Assembly (NCBI GenBank): GCA_019400425.1
Contig: JAFREE010000133.1
Location: forward strand, 1 to 64,000
DNA length: 64,000 nucleotides
Reading direction: 5' to 3'
Source: Hymenochaete sp. R1
Taxonomy: Eukaryota > Basidiomycota > Agaricomycetes > Hymenochaetales > Hymenochaetaceae
Part shown: positions 22,102 through 34,117 of the stretch, in pieces
Layout: each line of letters starts with the position of its first letter
How positions within the stretch are numbered: the first letter of the stretch is position 1
Position numbers and translations under genes: made by a program
Notes under the pieces: model-generated
Seen by the model: the letters and a program-made list of their open reading frames with translations, nothing else
What the model was told of the DNA's origin: nothing
Databases searched by the model: none

Positions 22102-23166
22102 CTAATTCTGAGATAATGTTTTCTCAAGCTGGAGCAGCTCTCCAAGTTTTGTGTTTTCGAGAGCATTGATTTTTTCTTTCGACACCGCCATCAGTGGCCC
22201 GCGTACTCTTCCCGACCCATATCCGAATTCTTTCGCAATGATAGCTTTAAGTCCACCGATGCCACCAATACATTTTACCAGCCAATCGCCATGCGCTAGC
22301 TTGTTTTGAAGCTCGAGCGCCTCTTTCATCTTCCCCGTTTTCCAGAGTGAAACGATCTCCGTATGGACCTTGGGTAAAATATTAACGCTGGCCCCGATCG
22401 CACCTGTACCCCCCATGACGAGCCCTGGAATCAAGACGTCTGTTGCGCCAGGAAAGACTGCGAATTCTGAAGAAGGAAACGTAGTCGTGAGTCGGGTCAG
22501 TTTGCCAATGTTTCCGCAGGACAGCTTAGTGCCGACAATGTTGGGATGGGCAGCCAAGGCGATAATAGTGTCGGAGTCAAGATCTATGCCTGCGGTTACG
22601 ACTGGAAAGTTGTATATCATGACAGGAATCGGAGATGCGTCGGCGACCTACAAACGCGGATTCAGATCCATTGTACGTGGCAAAACAGCAGCTGTGCCTG
22701 CTTACACTTCGATGAAAGTTGATGATAATTTCCTTTGTCATTTGAGGCAACCAAGTCGATGGCGTAAGCACCAGAGCATGCGACGCTCCGGCATCCTTCG
22801 CCTCTACACACAATTGAATCGTCTCTTTCGTCGATTGTGACCCTGCCCCAGCCAAGACCAGCACGTCATTGAAACCATGCTCGTTCAGCGTCTCGCGAGT
22901 AGTATGGATGGCGAGTGATCTCTCGTCGTGCGAGAGGTGCTGCGCTTCACCATTCGATCCTTGTACCAAGATACCCGTCACGCCTCCCTATTCGAGGAGT
23001 TGCATGTAAACATGAAGCCATCAATCTGTATTAGTAATCGAATTACTACCTGAGCCAATCGGAGGACATGTATCTTGATGGCATCAGTGTCTATCTTATC
23101 GTCCTCGGTGAAAAAACAGACTGCAGGAACATAGATCCCTGCCGGAGGTGGGGACGGACTCGACAT
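22102..23166 (-). CDS. dihydrodipicolinate synthase (DapA/HOGA1) family aldolase
   Basis: A TIM-barrel Schiff-base aldolase. From the ATG at 23166: PPAGIYVPAVCFFTEDDKID, then (intron GTAGTAAT...AATAG) GGVTGILVQGSNGEAQHLSHDER, VLAGAGSQSTKETI, and after a second intron the VMIYNFPVVTAGIDL exon, which carries the conserved Tyr of YNFP. The Schiff-base lysine is the K of VGTKLSCGN. A GGTGAIG loop follows. Fungi make lysine by the aminoadipate route, so true dihydrodipicolinate synthesis is unlikely. A role in 4-hydroxy-2-oxoglutarate or sugar-acid breakdown is an inference from the family. About 310 residues, expected for the family. Confidence 0.87.
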
Positions 23167-23497
23167 CGTGGACGCTGGTCAAAGCTTATCGAGAGATTCA
23201 ATGGGAAGTGGAGAACCGGGATTAATTTTCTTTTGGGATCTGATTTGTTTCCCATCGTCACGTGCTGAGGTAGTTGCTATTTTTCAGAATATTTCACTGT
23301 GAAATGAATCTTTCGTAAGTTCTTTTCGCTAGATAATGCATTTTTACGATGATTCTTCTCCGCCCTTGTGGATTCTCACTTTCTTTTCTCTCTTCTTGTC
23401 ACTTGGAGTAGACACGAAAACATCCTACACGAATCAGTGCTCTTTGCAAGTTGCTCGTTTCTCCTCAACCAGTAAATTCATCGAGTTCGAGGCACAA
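23167..23497. promoter_or_regulatory. divergent promoter region, DapA-family gene and copy B
   Basis: 331 bp between oppositely directed starts. It has a pyrimidine-rich patch near 23375-23400 and no recognised site. Confidence 0.35.
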
Positions 23498-25099
23498 ATG
23501 ACAAGGTCGTCAAAAATTAAAATACGAGCGAAGGCCCCACGTAATCCCTGTCGTCGGAACAAATGTGTCGTTGCGGTGGAGCGCGACAAGCGGCAAGATG
23601 AGGACTGTTGTGTACGCTCTGCCTTCTTGGATCGAAATCTACAAAAGCTCGAAAGCTAATGTTTCAACTGCAAGGTATTAAGATTGGCAAATCCCTGCGA
23701 TCAATGTGCAAAACTCAACCTCGACGCCGAGTGTTATATGGTGCCTCGGCAGAAATGTGCAAAGCCAAGTGTAGGAAATATGCAATGCCTCATTTGTAGA
23801 GAAGATGGTATCAAGTGCACATACCAGGGACATCCAGTCGAATCGAAACTGGTTGCGGGTAGTATATGGCTTTTCCATAGACGATCAGAAGATTGGGAAC
23901 GGTGTCGGAAGGAAAAGATCGACGAGCTTTGCAAGCGACAACTTGAACAGCGTGAACATGCTGCGATATTCTGCGCGCTTCCTGCAAACAATGCCCGAGT
24001 CTCAACAGTATCGAATACCGATAACGACACGAAAGTGCATCTCCGAACGGATACTTCTCAGTCACCGTTTATACCTAGCCCTGAAGCTCGGAACCATTCC
24101 CGGGTAGAAAGGCATCCTATGTCGATGACTTTCGAGAAGTATCGCTCGATGCCTACCTCACGCCAGCGAGCGCCAGAAAACGGAAGATTTGATTCATCGG
24201 AACTTAAATCACGAACTGCATATTCTGCGCAATCAGGCCGAGACAATATTGCAAGGAGCTGGTCCTCTCTATCGGACAGTACGTTTTCTCGCGAACGTGC
24301 TCGGCAGACCTTTGGGGCTACCAACAGACGTTATGCTTCAGATGGTTTGGTCCCTTCTACTTCGTCATCGCAAACTAGGCGGCGGCGGTTGTTTCACAGC
24401 CGGACGCCAATTTTGGGCCGTGCAAACACGCTTGGACTCGTACGCTCCACTACATCTCAAAGCCGTCCAAGGAGTAGGGAGAATATCTTACCGTTCCAAC
24501 GGGAGTCTCTCGACAGACCAGATATGATATCGCTCCGCGCTGAGATGTTCAGCGCGCTCACAACCTTGAATGAGTCGGTGGTTGATGCAGAAAGAAAGCT
24601 TGAACGGCTCTCTGAATTGGATTCCCTTGGATCATTGCAATCGGACGCCGCCGAATGGCTTGAGTCGGACTTCGAACGAATTGGACAAAGAATAATGGGG
24701 GAAGTGTCGCGATTCGAATCCGTGCTGAAAATATCTTTGACAATGATGAACCCGATTAAGGATCCCTCCGAGCCAGTGCTGCATTCGCCGACCCCGCCCC
24801 TCAGGTCTGGGTCAGATATGTTTGGAGCCGTTACTAATATACAAAGAGAGTTGAATATTTTGGAGGAAAAGGCGAATCGGGCTTGGACATGCATCTCATC
24901 GTTTGAGAATGGATGCATTGAGTATAATGCTAGCTTCGATAGGCTCTGTTTGGATATCCTCAAGGACGTCCAGGGCGCAAATCGCAGAATCAAGTTGTCT
25001 GCTGACGTTCTTCGAGAGTCTGTTGCAAAAGCCATACCGACGCACCCTATTTCGGACGAACTCGATTCGGATTCGGAGACATCATGTTTGTTATGCTAA
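23498..25099 (+). CDS. Zn2Cys6-like cluster family protein, copy B
   Basis: Exon 1 starts at the ATG at 23498 and gives a basic N-terminus with NPCRRNKCVVAVER. A GTACGC...GCAAG intron (about 23612-23674) joins EDCC to VLRLANPCDQC. The cluster then reads CDQC, x8, C (DAEC), with CLICREDGIKC as its second half. The usual W-x-G motif is altered to SIWLFHRR, followed by DWERCRKEKIDELC. A long Ser/Arg-rich, probably disordered, linker leads to two helical segments: LERLSELDSLGSLQSDAAEW, and NILEEKANRAW with LCLDILKDVQGANRRIKL. The C-terminal repeat DILKDVQG matches LLRDVQG of copy D and FLSDVKE of copy A. About 515 residues. Function unknown; a transcription-factor role is speculative. Confidence 0.75.
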
Positions 25100-25697
25100 A
25101 TATCGATACTGACTTCAAGTTTGAGCCCTACTTACATGCATATATGTATTTGAATTTGTGTTTCGTGTCTAATTGTCTGGGTTCAGAATATGTGCAAATA
25201 CTCTGCAACATTTTAGGGTACCAATCATCTCATCGCACAGAATCCCCGGTTTACCTTATTTTAAAGTTTGAAGGCTAAAATGCTAATAAGACTGGGATGT
25301 TCGGCTCAGCGCTAGATAGCCTGCGGCTCCTGCGACCTGAGAACGAATCTCGTCACTAGTACTCGTGTTCGCAGACGCGGCATTCCGCCTACTATTAGCC
25401 TCCGACACCTTCTACATGTCGCTGACTTGGAGGAACCTGAGGTTCGTTCAATCTTTTTTACCTCTTTCTTATTGTCTTATTTCTGGATGTTCCAGATAAA
25501 CATAGGATGGAAACCCTTTTCCCAAATATTCCGCCAACACTCAGACAACATTGCATCACCGGCGTTCGGCGAGTCATCAAGGAAAATATCAAATGCAGTA
25601 CATGTAGTACACGTGTGGCCGCTCGTCGCTCGACAGGCTGAAGAAAATTCGATATCGCGACGACGGTATGTAAGAGAAAAAAAACTGCACCACCATC

Positions 25698-26826
25698 ATG
25701 ATCCTAACGGAAGAGATAGAAGAAATGGATGGACAGGTAAGCCAGCGTAAACTACCTACTGGTACCCCATTTCAACTTTTCGCTGCTGAATCTGTGATGC
25801 TTAAAGTACAGAGGTCGGCGCATCCATGCGATACTCGCAGAGAACGTGACACGGTTTCCACGGTTTCCACATGCTTCTTAAAGCCCTCGACAAGAAAAGC
25901 CAACGCTATGAATCCAAGCTGCAATCAGCGCGCATATGTTCGAATGAAACGCTGAACGGACTCGAATGCCTTGGAATGGAAGAGATTTAACGATAAATGG
26001 CTTGGGCATAGACGTGATGTGAACTGGGATCGTTGCGCTCGCTCCCACCTCCTGCAAGTTGAAAACCGCATCGTGTCGCATCTACTTGATACCGGGCCAG
26101 GAATGGGCTTCGACCCTAGCTTGAACGATACTATCGTCCATTTGCCTTTTCCGTCTTTGAGTGACCATGACGTACTTACAACTTGAAGGCGGAAACAACC
26201 TGAACTACCTGATCCCCATGCTTCAAGGTGGTGCATTGGAAAGGCATCGCATTCGGATGATTTCACTCCACTGAAACATCTGAGAAGAGACTGGGCAGAA
26301 GAAGCGGGAAGTGATCACCACATAGCCATAATATAAGGGATACGGGATCATTGCAAGACAGCAGAGGAAGAGCTTACTGATATCAAGTCGTGGTCGACTC
26401 GGCGATTTACAATCCGTTCTTCACAACGACCTGAAGGAAACCCTCAAGTTCGAGTAGTTGGCTTCCGAGTTTTCCATATCCGCGTCAAATTTCGAGTCGG
26501 CAACCGAGGAATCATTTGGGATTGCAGCAGAAGGCACTGGGCCATGGAACGAATCGTCGCCGTCGAAGAAACGTCAAAGGACAGATATATTGAAGCCAGT
26601 TTCGCACAGCAGGAAGGAAATGGACCAGCTTGAGCAAAAGGCTCGCCTTGATCTAATCCATAGTATCGTTAATGACGAGGGACGACTCAGACCAGCTGAT
26701 TATGCGTATGTTCTTCGTGACATCCACTCGGACATACATACGTCGCTGGGTAAAAGCAGACACGATGCAGAGATGTTCAAGAGCATTGCTTTGAAAGCGA
26801 TTGGGACAGCAACCAGCGGCGCTTAG
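25698..26826 (+). pseudogene. decayed copy of the Zn2Cys6-like family, copy C
   Basis: Related to its neighbours but broken. The first Cys pair survives as HPCDTR, where the second Cys is lost. Further on SCNQRAYVRMKR aligns with the C-x2-C-x6-C half-cluster, but both later Cys positions read Arg (CGC codons). A TGA at 25953-25955 follows in the same frame. The frame resumes with LEWKRFNDKWLGHRRDVNWDRC, clearly the W-x3-K-W-x-G-H motif. Further stops and a frame change separate it from a C-terminal part, near 26630-26820, with MDQLEQKARLDLIHSIVNDEG and YVLRDIHSDI, which matches the family's C-terminal helices. An unseen splice pattern could rescue some parts but not the lost cysteines. Confidence 0.7.
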
Positions 26827-27178
26827 CCAGTTAGTAGCAGTTACCTGATCTCCTTTTAATTTTACTGCTTTCTTATTTGTTTCTTGGAGCCGGGTTTCCG
26901 TTGTATTTGTTTCTTTATTAAATATCTTCTATTCCATTGTTTTTCAAAATGCAGGACAGGCAACTACGGATACAACATTCAGACATCCAAAGCTGCAGTC
27001 AATCCAATAAATAAGTATACAAGAAATCATAAGAGGCTTCCTTGCGTGACGTAAAGTTACAATATAAAAGCAAATCCAGAGTGAAACCCGGAGTGAAATC
27101 CAGAGCGATGCGCATAGATCAAAACATTACGAAAGCAGAAAATGCATTCCAACTTGAAAGAAATCCGTAAGAAAAATT
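26827..27178. other. convergent 3' flank between copies C and D
   Basis: 352 bp, AT-rich, without coding signal. Confidence 0.4.
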
Positions 27179-28920
27179 TCAACCTTGTGTCATAGTCGTA
27201 ACTGTCCTCCTCAATGCATCAGCCAATTGTTTGATCTTTTGAGTTGAGCCTTGAACATCCCGAAGGAGTTCCGCATAAAACTCACACAAATCCTCCTGCT
27301 GCATCTTTCCCTCGTCTATGGCCGACCTATACATACGAGCGATTCGCGCCTTGCGCTCAAGCTTGTCTGCCTCCTTCTTGACGCATGCTATCGTCTCGAG
27401 CATATCCACGTCATCAGATACAGAGGACAGCTGAGAAACCTGGTATGCTCTGGATCCCTCCACCTCTGGAACATTCGCAATATGGAACAAACTTTCGACA
27501 GCTTTTGCAAACGACAGGGCCGCAGCATCCATCTCAAAAGCGACTTCTTCAAAGTCTTCCTCGAGATCCTTTCGGTATTCTGACTGCATGCCAGTATCAT
27601 TGAGACGACCCATGCGGGAAAGCAGTTGGTACTTGCGCTTGGCTTCGCTGCAAGAGATCCGTAGCCTTTTTGTAGCGTCATTCATCGCTTCGCATGAAGC
27701 ACTTATCTTCCTATCATCAGACTGATGCGCCGAGTTTCGCGAGGTCAGAATTTCGGGGGAAGCTTGTCTTTTTGACCCATCTGATATTCGGCTCTGAGAT
27801 GGTTCGCGACTAATAGGAGATGGTGGAAACTCGGTGCGACTGGGAAGTTGCGGTTCGCCATCGATATGCAGGGGTGGACTACTTCCAGGGCTGGATGGAC
27901 CGATGCCGATAGTGGATGTGGGGTGGGCGTTGGTCATGTTAGGGCGATGGCAAACACCATGAGTGGGAGTCGAATGGCGGCTACCATTGGGAGGGGTTGG
28001 TGAGGGCAGCAAGGGATGCCTAAAGTGAAGAGGAGCGGAAAGTGATCGTCGAGTAATTGAGCTCAGTACGCGTTTCTGCGTTGTGGAACTGTGCTTCCCT
28101 AATGCAAGGAGTGTGTGATTTCGCCGCCTCGACCGCCTCGTTGGACCCGTCTTTGTCGGTTGCATGCGTTTAGTTGCCGACTCAGAGCGGGTGACTATAT
28201 TGGGTTTGAAACTTTGGAGGACAACTTGCACGTCTTCTGTGAGCGAATCGCCCGCACCCAGCTGACGGAGGGTACTTGGATCTGGAAGACTACCGTGACT
28301 TCCAGGAGTAAACAGGTGCGTCGAATGTGGTTGAGTCGACATGCCTTCAGTCCCGTTCTCGTTGGTATGTTCGAGTACAGAACTCCCATGCTTCGCGGGC
28401 AGACTTCCTGACCTGCTTGATATCAATAGCTGCTCGACCTTGGCCCGACAACAGCTCTTCAAATCGGTTTCGGGATTGTGGCCCACCCAGGTTTTTCCAA
28501 TGCGTCTCCATCGTATAGGTCTCCCTCCTGTTAGACATCGTTTCTTATGTTTTATACATCGTGTACAGCGTCCTAGCGTTCCGTTCATCAAAACAGCAAA
28601 ACAGTCGAGATGAAGACCTGGCTTTGGGCAGCGGTCACAAGAAATAGTCTTCCTAGACACCTTTGAAGATACGAACTGTTTGACACGAGGAAGTTCAAAT
28701 AAAAGCAAAATTAACTCACCCATCCATCGCGGTCAGGCTCTTCGACGAAAGTAATGATACAACCCATTCCATCGCATTGCTCTGTCATCTGAAGATGTTC
28801 CTCCTGACCGTCATCATCTACCTCCATTCTCGAGGTGTCCATTGCTGGCTCCAAGCGGTGCGCTGAGTGTGGGAATACCATCGCGTTCAAGGATGACCGC
28901 AAAGATCCGCGAGCTTCCAT
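27179..28920 (-). CDS. Zn2Cys6-like cluster family protein, copy D
   Basis: Starts at the ATG at 28920; the GTG just upstream is not needed. The N-terminus carries EQCDGMGCIITFVEEPDRDGW, a C-x4-C pair before the main cluster. A GTGAGT...AACAG intron (about 28678-28720) joins DGW to FVSSKVSRKTISCDRC. The cluster is CDRCPKPGLHLDC, x11, then CTRCIKHKKRC (C-x2-C-x8-C-x11-C-x2-C-x6-C), followed by IRWRRIGKTWVGHNPETDLKSCC. A long Ser/Pro/Thr-rich middle leads to C-terminal helices with EADKLERKARIARMYRSAID and FYAELLRDVQGSTQKI. About 565 residues. This is the clearest member for defining the family pattern. Function unknown. Confidence 0.78.
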
Positions 28921-30883
28921 CACGGTTAATAATACATCAAAGTGATCGCAGGCAAAGAATAGTAAGGTAATGGAGGGGAAAATCTTGGGCTCAGATTGAG
29001 CGTGCCATGGTGAGCGCTATTTAAGCAAATTTGCAAAAGCGCGCGCCTATTTGCTACGCTTACTAAGTAAGCGCTTACACCGGTCTAGGGGCAGCCGTTT
29101 TCATCGATATCGGTTGCCCTCTCCATCCTAAACTTTGGTTACAAATTTAAGTAAACATACAAATAGAACCGCAAAGCAAGGCTGGGGAAAGATTATTGTT
29201 GGAGGAAACTGAATAGCCCCAGTTCCTATGATCGAAAATGACAATAAAAGAATGTGTTTACTACTAGCATAGCTGCTGACGAGCTGCGTCCCAGAGAGCG
29301 TCCGCAGAGTATTTTCTAGCACAGGAAAGTGCCATTTCACTCTACCAAAGGATGCACAGATATCCTGGCAAAGCTCGAGAACAAAAACTTCGATATCGCG
29401 TTCGAATTGATCCTGCTTTTTTGAGAAAGGTTTGGTGCATGAGAACGAGGCGAATCGTTTCCTTCAGCTTGTCCAGTCCCTTTTTGATATGCGTGTTTGG
29501 ACCGTATGCGTCTGAAGTGCTACAAACCTCGAATGCAATAAATTACTCCTAGGTTCCGTCTCCACTGAAAACCCGAAGAATGAATCCTTGCTTGACCTCC
29601 CAAATCTTCATAAAGCTATCGTAGGGTCAGAATAAATATCTTCGAAGTCTTCTTTCGAAACATCGAGAGCTGTATTTCTCCGAGTCAATTGATGTATGAC
29701 ACCAGCGAACTATTCCTCTCCGTTGAGCCACAAAGTTCTCGCTTACTGTTGATAACGGCCTGAAGCTAACTGTGTTGCTCTTCTGTACTAGACCTTTTCA
29801 GGCGCTTCGAGTGGATGAAGTCATCTGGCGCTTGCTTCGAGTCAGACAGACTGGCTTCGCGGCGTCATTTCGTGGTAGGGAGGGTTTTATTGTATGAAAG
29901 AAGGAAGACTTGCAGAAGTAATGTCGAGTGAGAACGGGTTGGGCTCCTTCGTCGAGTGGCTGATGTCCTCGTGCAAAGCGAACAGAATGCGAATTAAATG
30001 GCGCATTTCTGCTGTCGTCGCTGAGAGTATCTCAGCAAGAGAAAAGAAAAACATGGTTTTCGATACGCGCGAAGCTGGACCATTTATCTGTGTTTTCCTG
30101 CTCCCCCATTTCACAGTTTGTTTGTGGCTAAAAATATACGCTCCTCTTTCTTTCCAATCTAGGGCTATAGTGTCAGTTTAATGTTTCAAACGCTTACCAA
30201 AAAACTAGCTGCACCCCGAGTTGACGGTTTTGGCTTTTCCGGTAGATGTCCTCGAAAAGAATTCGGAAGGAAAGACGTGTCACTTGCATGCTTTTCACGG
30301 GTATTTAGCCCTCAAAATCTCAAAAGTCAAAGGAAATACACAAAGCCAACTTCTTGGCTTACCTGACCATTTGTCTCCTCCCCTTACCCACCCCCATCCA
30401 TACTACAATCACGCAGTTCTATCGTTTATATTATGGGATCTGTCGGAGCCTGGGGTATTCCACGTCCATTCGACCTTATTTTCCAAACGGTTTCGTTTAT
30501 CGATGTGGAGGGCGGTATGGAAGGTTGAAGCCGTAGGGGGTGACTGGGTGAAAACTCGTCGAATCCGAAGGTGCGTTATAAGTCATAGAACTCTGTAAGA
30601 GATTTAGTGGGTAGGGAGAATCGAGAGAAGCTGAAAGGAGACCTTTGTTGTAAGTCGAGATGAATGAATGGAAGTGAGCCAGCCACCGTTTACCGTTTCA
30701 ATTTTCTCTCTGAACTCTCTGTCCAAATTTCTCACGCCCATCCAGAATATTAAAGGTCGTCGCTGGATCGACGCAGCGTCGAACACAAACACGACACCGA
30801 ATTGGAGTATTTTGACGCCCAACTTGAAGCCACCACTCCTCGGTATTTTTATCTATTTTTCCCGGGTCATTTTGATATTTAGT
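28921..30883. other. 2-kb divergent intergenic region between copies D and E
   Basis: Only short frames occur, and none shows the family motifs or a known domain. It must contain both promoters; no specific sites were recognised. Confidence 0.4.
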
Positions 30884-32527
30884 ATGATGAAAAGAGCAGC
30901 CGAGAAGCGACATGAACCAACGATCAACTCGGAGGACACCTCAATGCCCCCAACGAAGAAACACAAGATGGACGAGTCGCAACAAGACGCCGATTTGGTA
31001 TGTAGGAAAAGAAACTGCGTCCTGATTCTAAACGGACTACTAGCTGAAGGTGGTTGGGTATGTTTTGTCGCTTATTTTGAGAGAACAACTCTGACATTGC
31101 CATAGATGTGGAGAACAACCAATGCATGCGACCGCTGCACCCAATGCAAGATGACACACGAATGCGTCATTTCATATAAAATCGTACAAAGAAACTTCGT
31201 CATAGATCCAGACTGTTATTGCTGCTTCAAGGCGAAGAAGAAGTGTAGGACAAGCGGGCACGATCTCATCTGGCGAGTAGTCGGCGATAAATGGATCGGG
31301 CATATCAAAGATGCGAACCTCAAAGAGTGTTGCAAGGCTCGCCTGTTGCCCTTGCTGCGAGCTGAGCTGTTGAGAAGAGGTCCCAATGACAGAGGAACGA
31401 CGACGATTGCAGACATGTCTTTGGAAGAAGGAGAGATTGCACAAGGCCACGATTCGACGGGAATGCCGCCGCCGTTGCCACATCCACATGATTTTACTAT
31501 CAGTGTGAAATCAAAATCAAAATCACATCCGCCGATCCAGCAAGAGATACCTCCGCACCTTGTCAACGTTCCCGCACGGCCACCTTTCTTCGACACCGTC
31601 ACCACCAGTTCAATCGCAGCTTCAACATCGACCACAAGCTCGACACTCCCAACGTCAATGAAGTCTGTCCTACCCGTTAAGCCATCCTGGATCGAGAAAG
31701 CTGAGGACATGAACGAAACGTCGATATCTCCGACCGTCGTTGCGGATGGTCATTCTCAATTAGGAATCACGGGCAGCGAGCCGAGTCTCCTGCGGCGCTT
31801 TTCAACACCTGCGGACATTTCTTCAGTGCTTCCGACACACCCCGTGCTGCCTTCTCCAGCCGCTACAGACATCGACGACCGTGATCAACATATGTTCCCC
31901 GTCAATGATCGCGAGGCTCGCCCCGCAAGTGCACCTATTCACCCTATTCCTGAATCGCTCTACCGCACTTCCACCTCGTACCGCAGTAGTGGTGCTCATC
32001 CTGAGGGCGAAGTGCAAGCACACCCTCGAGAACGACTGCTTGACGCTCTGTCCAGATTACGCGTTCTTTTCGGAAAGGCGGAAAGAAAGGCCCGGTTACT
32101 CCCCGAACTCGTCAGGATCCGCGTGATGCGGTCCGTTCTGAGTCAGGACGTCCAGATGGACTGCGACGAGGCGACATCAGAGATGTCGAACGCAGCGCTG
32201 CAGCTCGAGAGGGCTGCCCGGGATTTGTTCCCTTCTGTACCAAGTCCGATTCTATCTGGGACAGAGAATGGTATTGGGCTTGGGTTGGGACCGGCGGAGA
32301 GAAGGGACTGGACGGTTATTGTCGCTGCTTTGAGAGTGGAGGTGGAGAGGCTTGACCGCAAGGCGAATATAGCCGTGTCGCTAGACGTGAGGAGTCAGGA
32401 AGACGAGGCGCTCAGCCCCTTCTGTGCGGATACCTTGGAGGATGTGTGCCTTTCGGCCCGGGAGGTTAGACGTTATGTGTTGGAGCTTAGGGAAGCTGTT
32501 GCAGTTACGCTCCGAGATGCAGAGTGA
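30884..32527 (+). CDS. Zn2Cys6-like cluster family protein, copy E
   Basis: The ATG at 30884 opens a basic N-terminus with PPTKKHKMDESQQDAD (nuclear-localisation-like KKHK) and VCRKRNCVLILNG, again a C-x4-C pair. A GTATGT...CATAG intron (about 31059-31105) joins EGGW to MWRTTNACDRC. The cluster is CDRCTQCKMTHEC, x16, CYCCFKAKKKC, then LIWRVVGDKWIGHIKDANLKECC. A Pro/Ser/Thr-rich linker follows. The C-terminal helices contain RLRVLFGKAERKARLLPELV, VERLDRKANIAVSL and SPFCADTLEDVCLSAREV. About 530 residues. Same architecture as copies A, B and D. A DNA-binding role is inferred only from the cluster. Confidence 0.78.
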
Positions 32528-32924
32528 AGGTAGGGTAGGTGTCTCGCTTGTATTGATTCGACCTGTTGCACTCGTACGTTGCTTATGTTTTGATTTTGTT
32601 GCCGCTCTGTCTGCTTTGGATCGCAGTTGCTTCTGCCTGTCTTTTGTATCACATTCCATCCTTTTGTTCTCCGTATCCCTTCAAATTCACTACGTCTTCG
32701 TCACTACTACATTTCCATTATGATTCTTCTCTGTCGATACACGCCCACATACTGGCCGGGAACATTAACATGTACAATTTAGCCCAGCAAACTTGAAAAC
32801 ACGGAAGACGAATAGAAACAGATAATTGACAACGAATAAGTCAGACACGGAGCGGGAGCCCTGAGTTTGCGAGCTAATCAACTAGACTTTATGACGACAT
32901 TTCAATCGGACCGTATCAACCCGT
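32528..32924. other. convergent 3' flank, no gene
   Basis: About 400 bp between copy E (plus) and the glutaredoxin gene (minus). It is pyrimidine-rich near 32640-32720. Confidence 0.4.
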
Positions 32925-33827
32925 TCAGGAAGCCTTCACGATCTCGTCAAACTCTTTGTTGTTTATCATCTCCTTTACTATATCCAGACCTCCAACAAAC
33001 TCCCCATTCACGATGAGCTGAGGAAAAGTTGGCCAGTCGTTCAAAACCTTCAATCCTGAATAAATGCGTAAGTGATCTTGTCGCCAAAGTGGATTACAAT
33101 TTCGTAGGGACTCACCACTGCGGACCCTCTCATCCGTCAATATATCAAAGTGCCCAAATTCAACGCCCTGTTCCTTCAAGAGTCCCGCGATCTGCCTTGA
33201 GAATCCACATCGCGGAACGTCGGGGCTTCCCTTCATAAACAGCATGACCTGACTCTCGTTCATCAATCCCTTTAATCTCTCCTCGAGTTGCTCTGGTGTC
33301 TCCTTGTCCTCGTCCTCGTCCATAGCATCTTTCTCTTCAACAAGAGATGGCGCTGCAGGTTTCTGGTCTGTTGAGGAGAGGGCTTTGGGTGTTGTGCGGG
33401 TGTGGGATGCGATTTCGGTCTTCAAGCGGGTGATGTCAGCGCCTTCAATGCGTGAGAGGAGCGTATGGCCCTATGCATTCACCCCGCAATTTGCGAGTCG
33501 TAGATTAGCTTCTCAAAATCTTCAAGACGAGCTAAGATGTTGCCGAAGACTTACTCGTAGGACAATCAGAGTTGGGACGTTCGTGACCTCGAAGCTATCC
33601 GCGATATCCGCCTGTTCCTCGGCTTCCACATTCAGCGCCAGTAAGTTGGGGTATGCCTGCGCAAGCTGCTTGACTTCTTCATTCACTTGAGAGCATGGCT
33701 CTGCCCATGGTGCCCAGAAGTTGAGGAGCGAGATTCGGTCAAGGTCGGCGGAGAGAAGGTCCTGGAAATGAGCTGGGGAAGAAATGATTTGGAGATTCGA
33801 AGGGAAAGATCCCGTGTCGACAGCCAT
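32925..33827 (-). CDS. GRX4: monothiol glutaredoxin, thioredoxin-like plus CGFS Grx domain (Grx3/4 type)
   Basis: A cytosolic/nuclear iron-sulfur cluster-binding glutaredoxin that in yeast signals iron status to transcription factors. From the ATG at 33827 a thioredoxin-like domain has [12 protein letters not shown], where one Cys of the usual CxxC is replaced (W-A-E-P-C), and [12 protein letters not shown] with the cis-Pro. After a linker rich in Glu/Asp ([17 protein letters not shown]) comes the Grx domain with [19 protein letters not shown], the CGFS active site, and [20 protein letters not shown]. Introns near 33443-33553 and 33053-33115 fit. The frame is open upstream to an ATG at 34064, but the domain starts near 33827, so I take the later start. 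Confidence 0.92.
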
Positions 33828-34117
33828 AATCGATTCTCTGGTGGACTGTAGGTCCGAGCGAGGTGCGAATGCGCTTTGGAGATTCGGCGTCAGGAGTGAA
33901 CGACGGGTAGATAAGAGATAGATGGAGGATAGATGGGGGATATGGTAACGGTGAGAGGATGAGAGAGCTGACTTATCAATGGTAGAGGGTGCGAGGATTG
34001 AGACAGATCTAAATAGATGACGCGATTCACAGCACCAGTTGCTGATATTATGCTTTTCAGACAAATATTATGATACTTTAAAATATATTCAATAAGTTTT
34101 TATATGTAAAAATAATA

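Noticed and set aside
24457..25035. Minus-strand frame of 192 codons
   Set aside because: Antisense shadow of copy B, which has a matching family motif on the plus strand.
31216..31710. Minus-strand frame of 164 codons
   Set aside because: Shadow of copy E, which is read on the plus strand with full family motifs.
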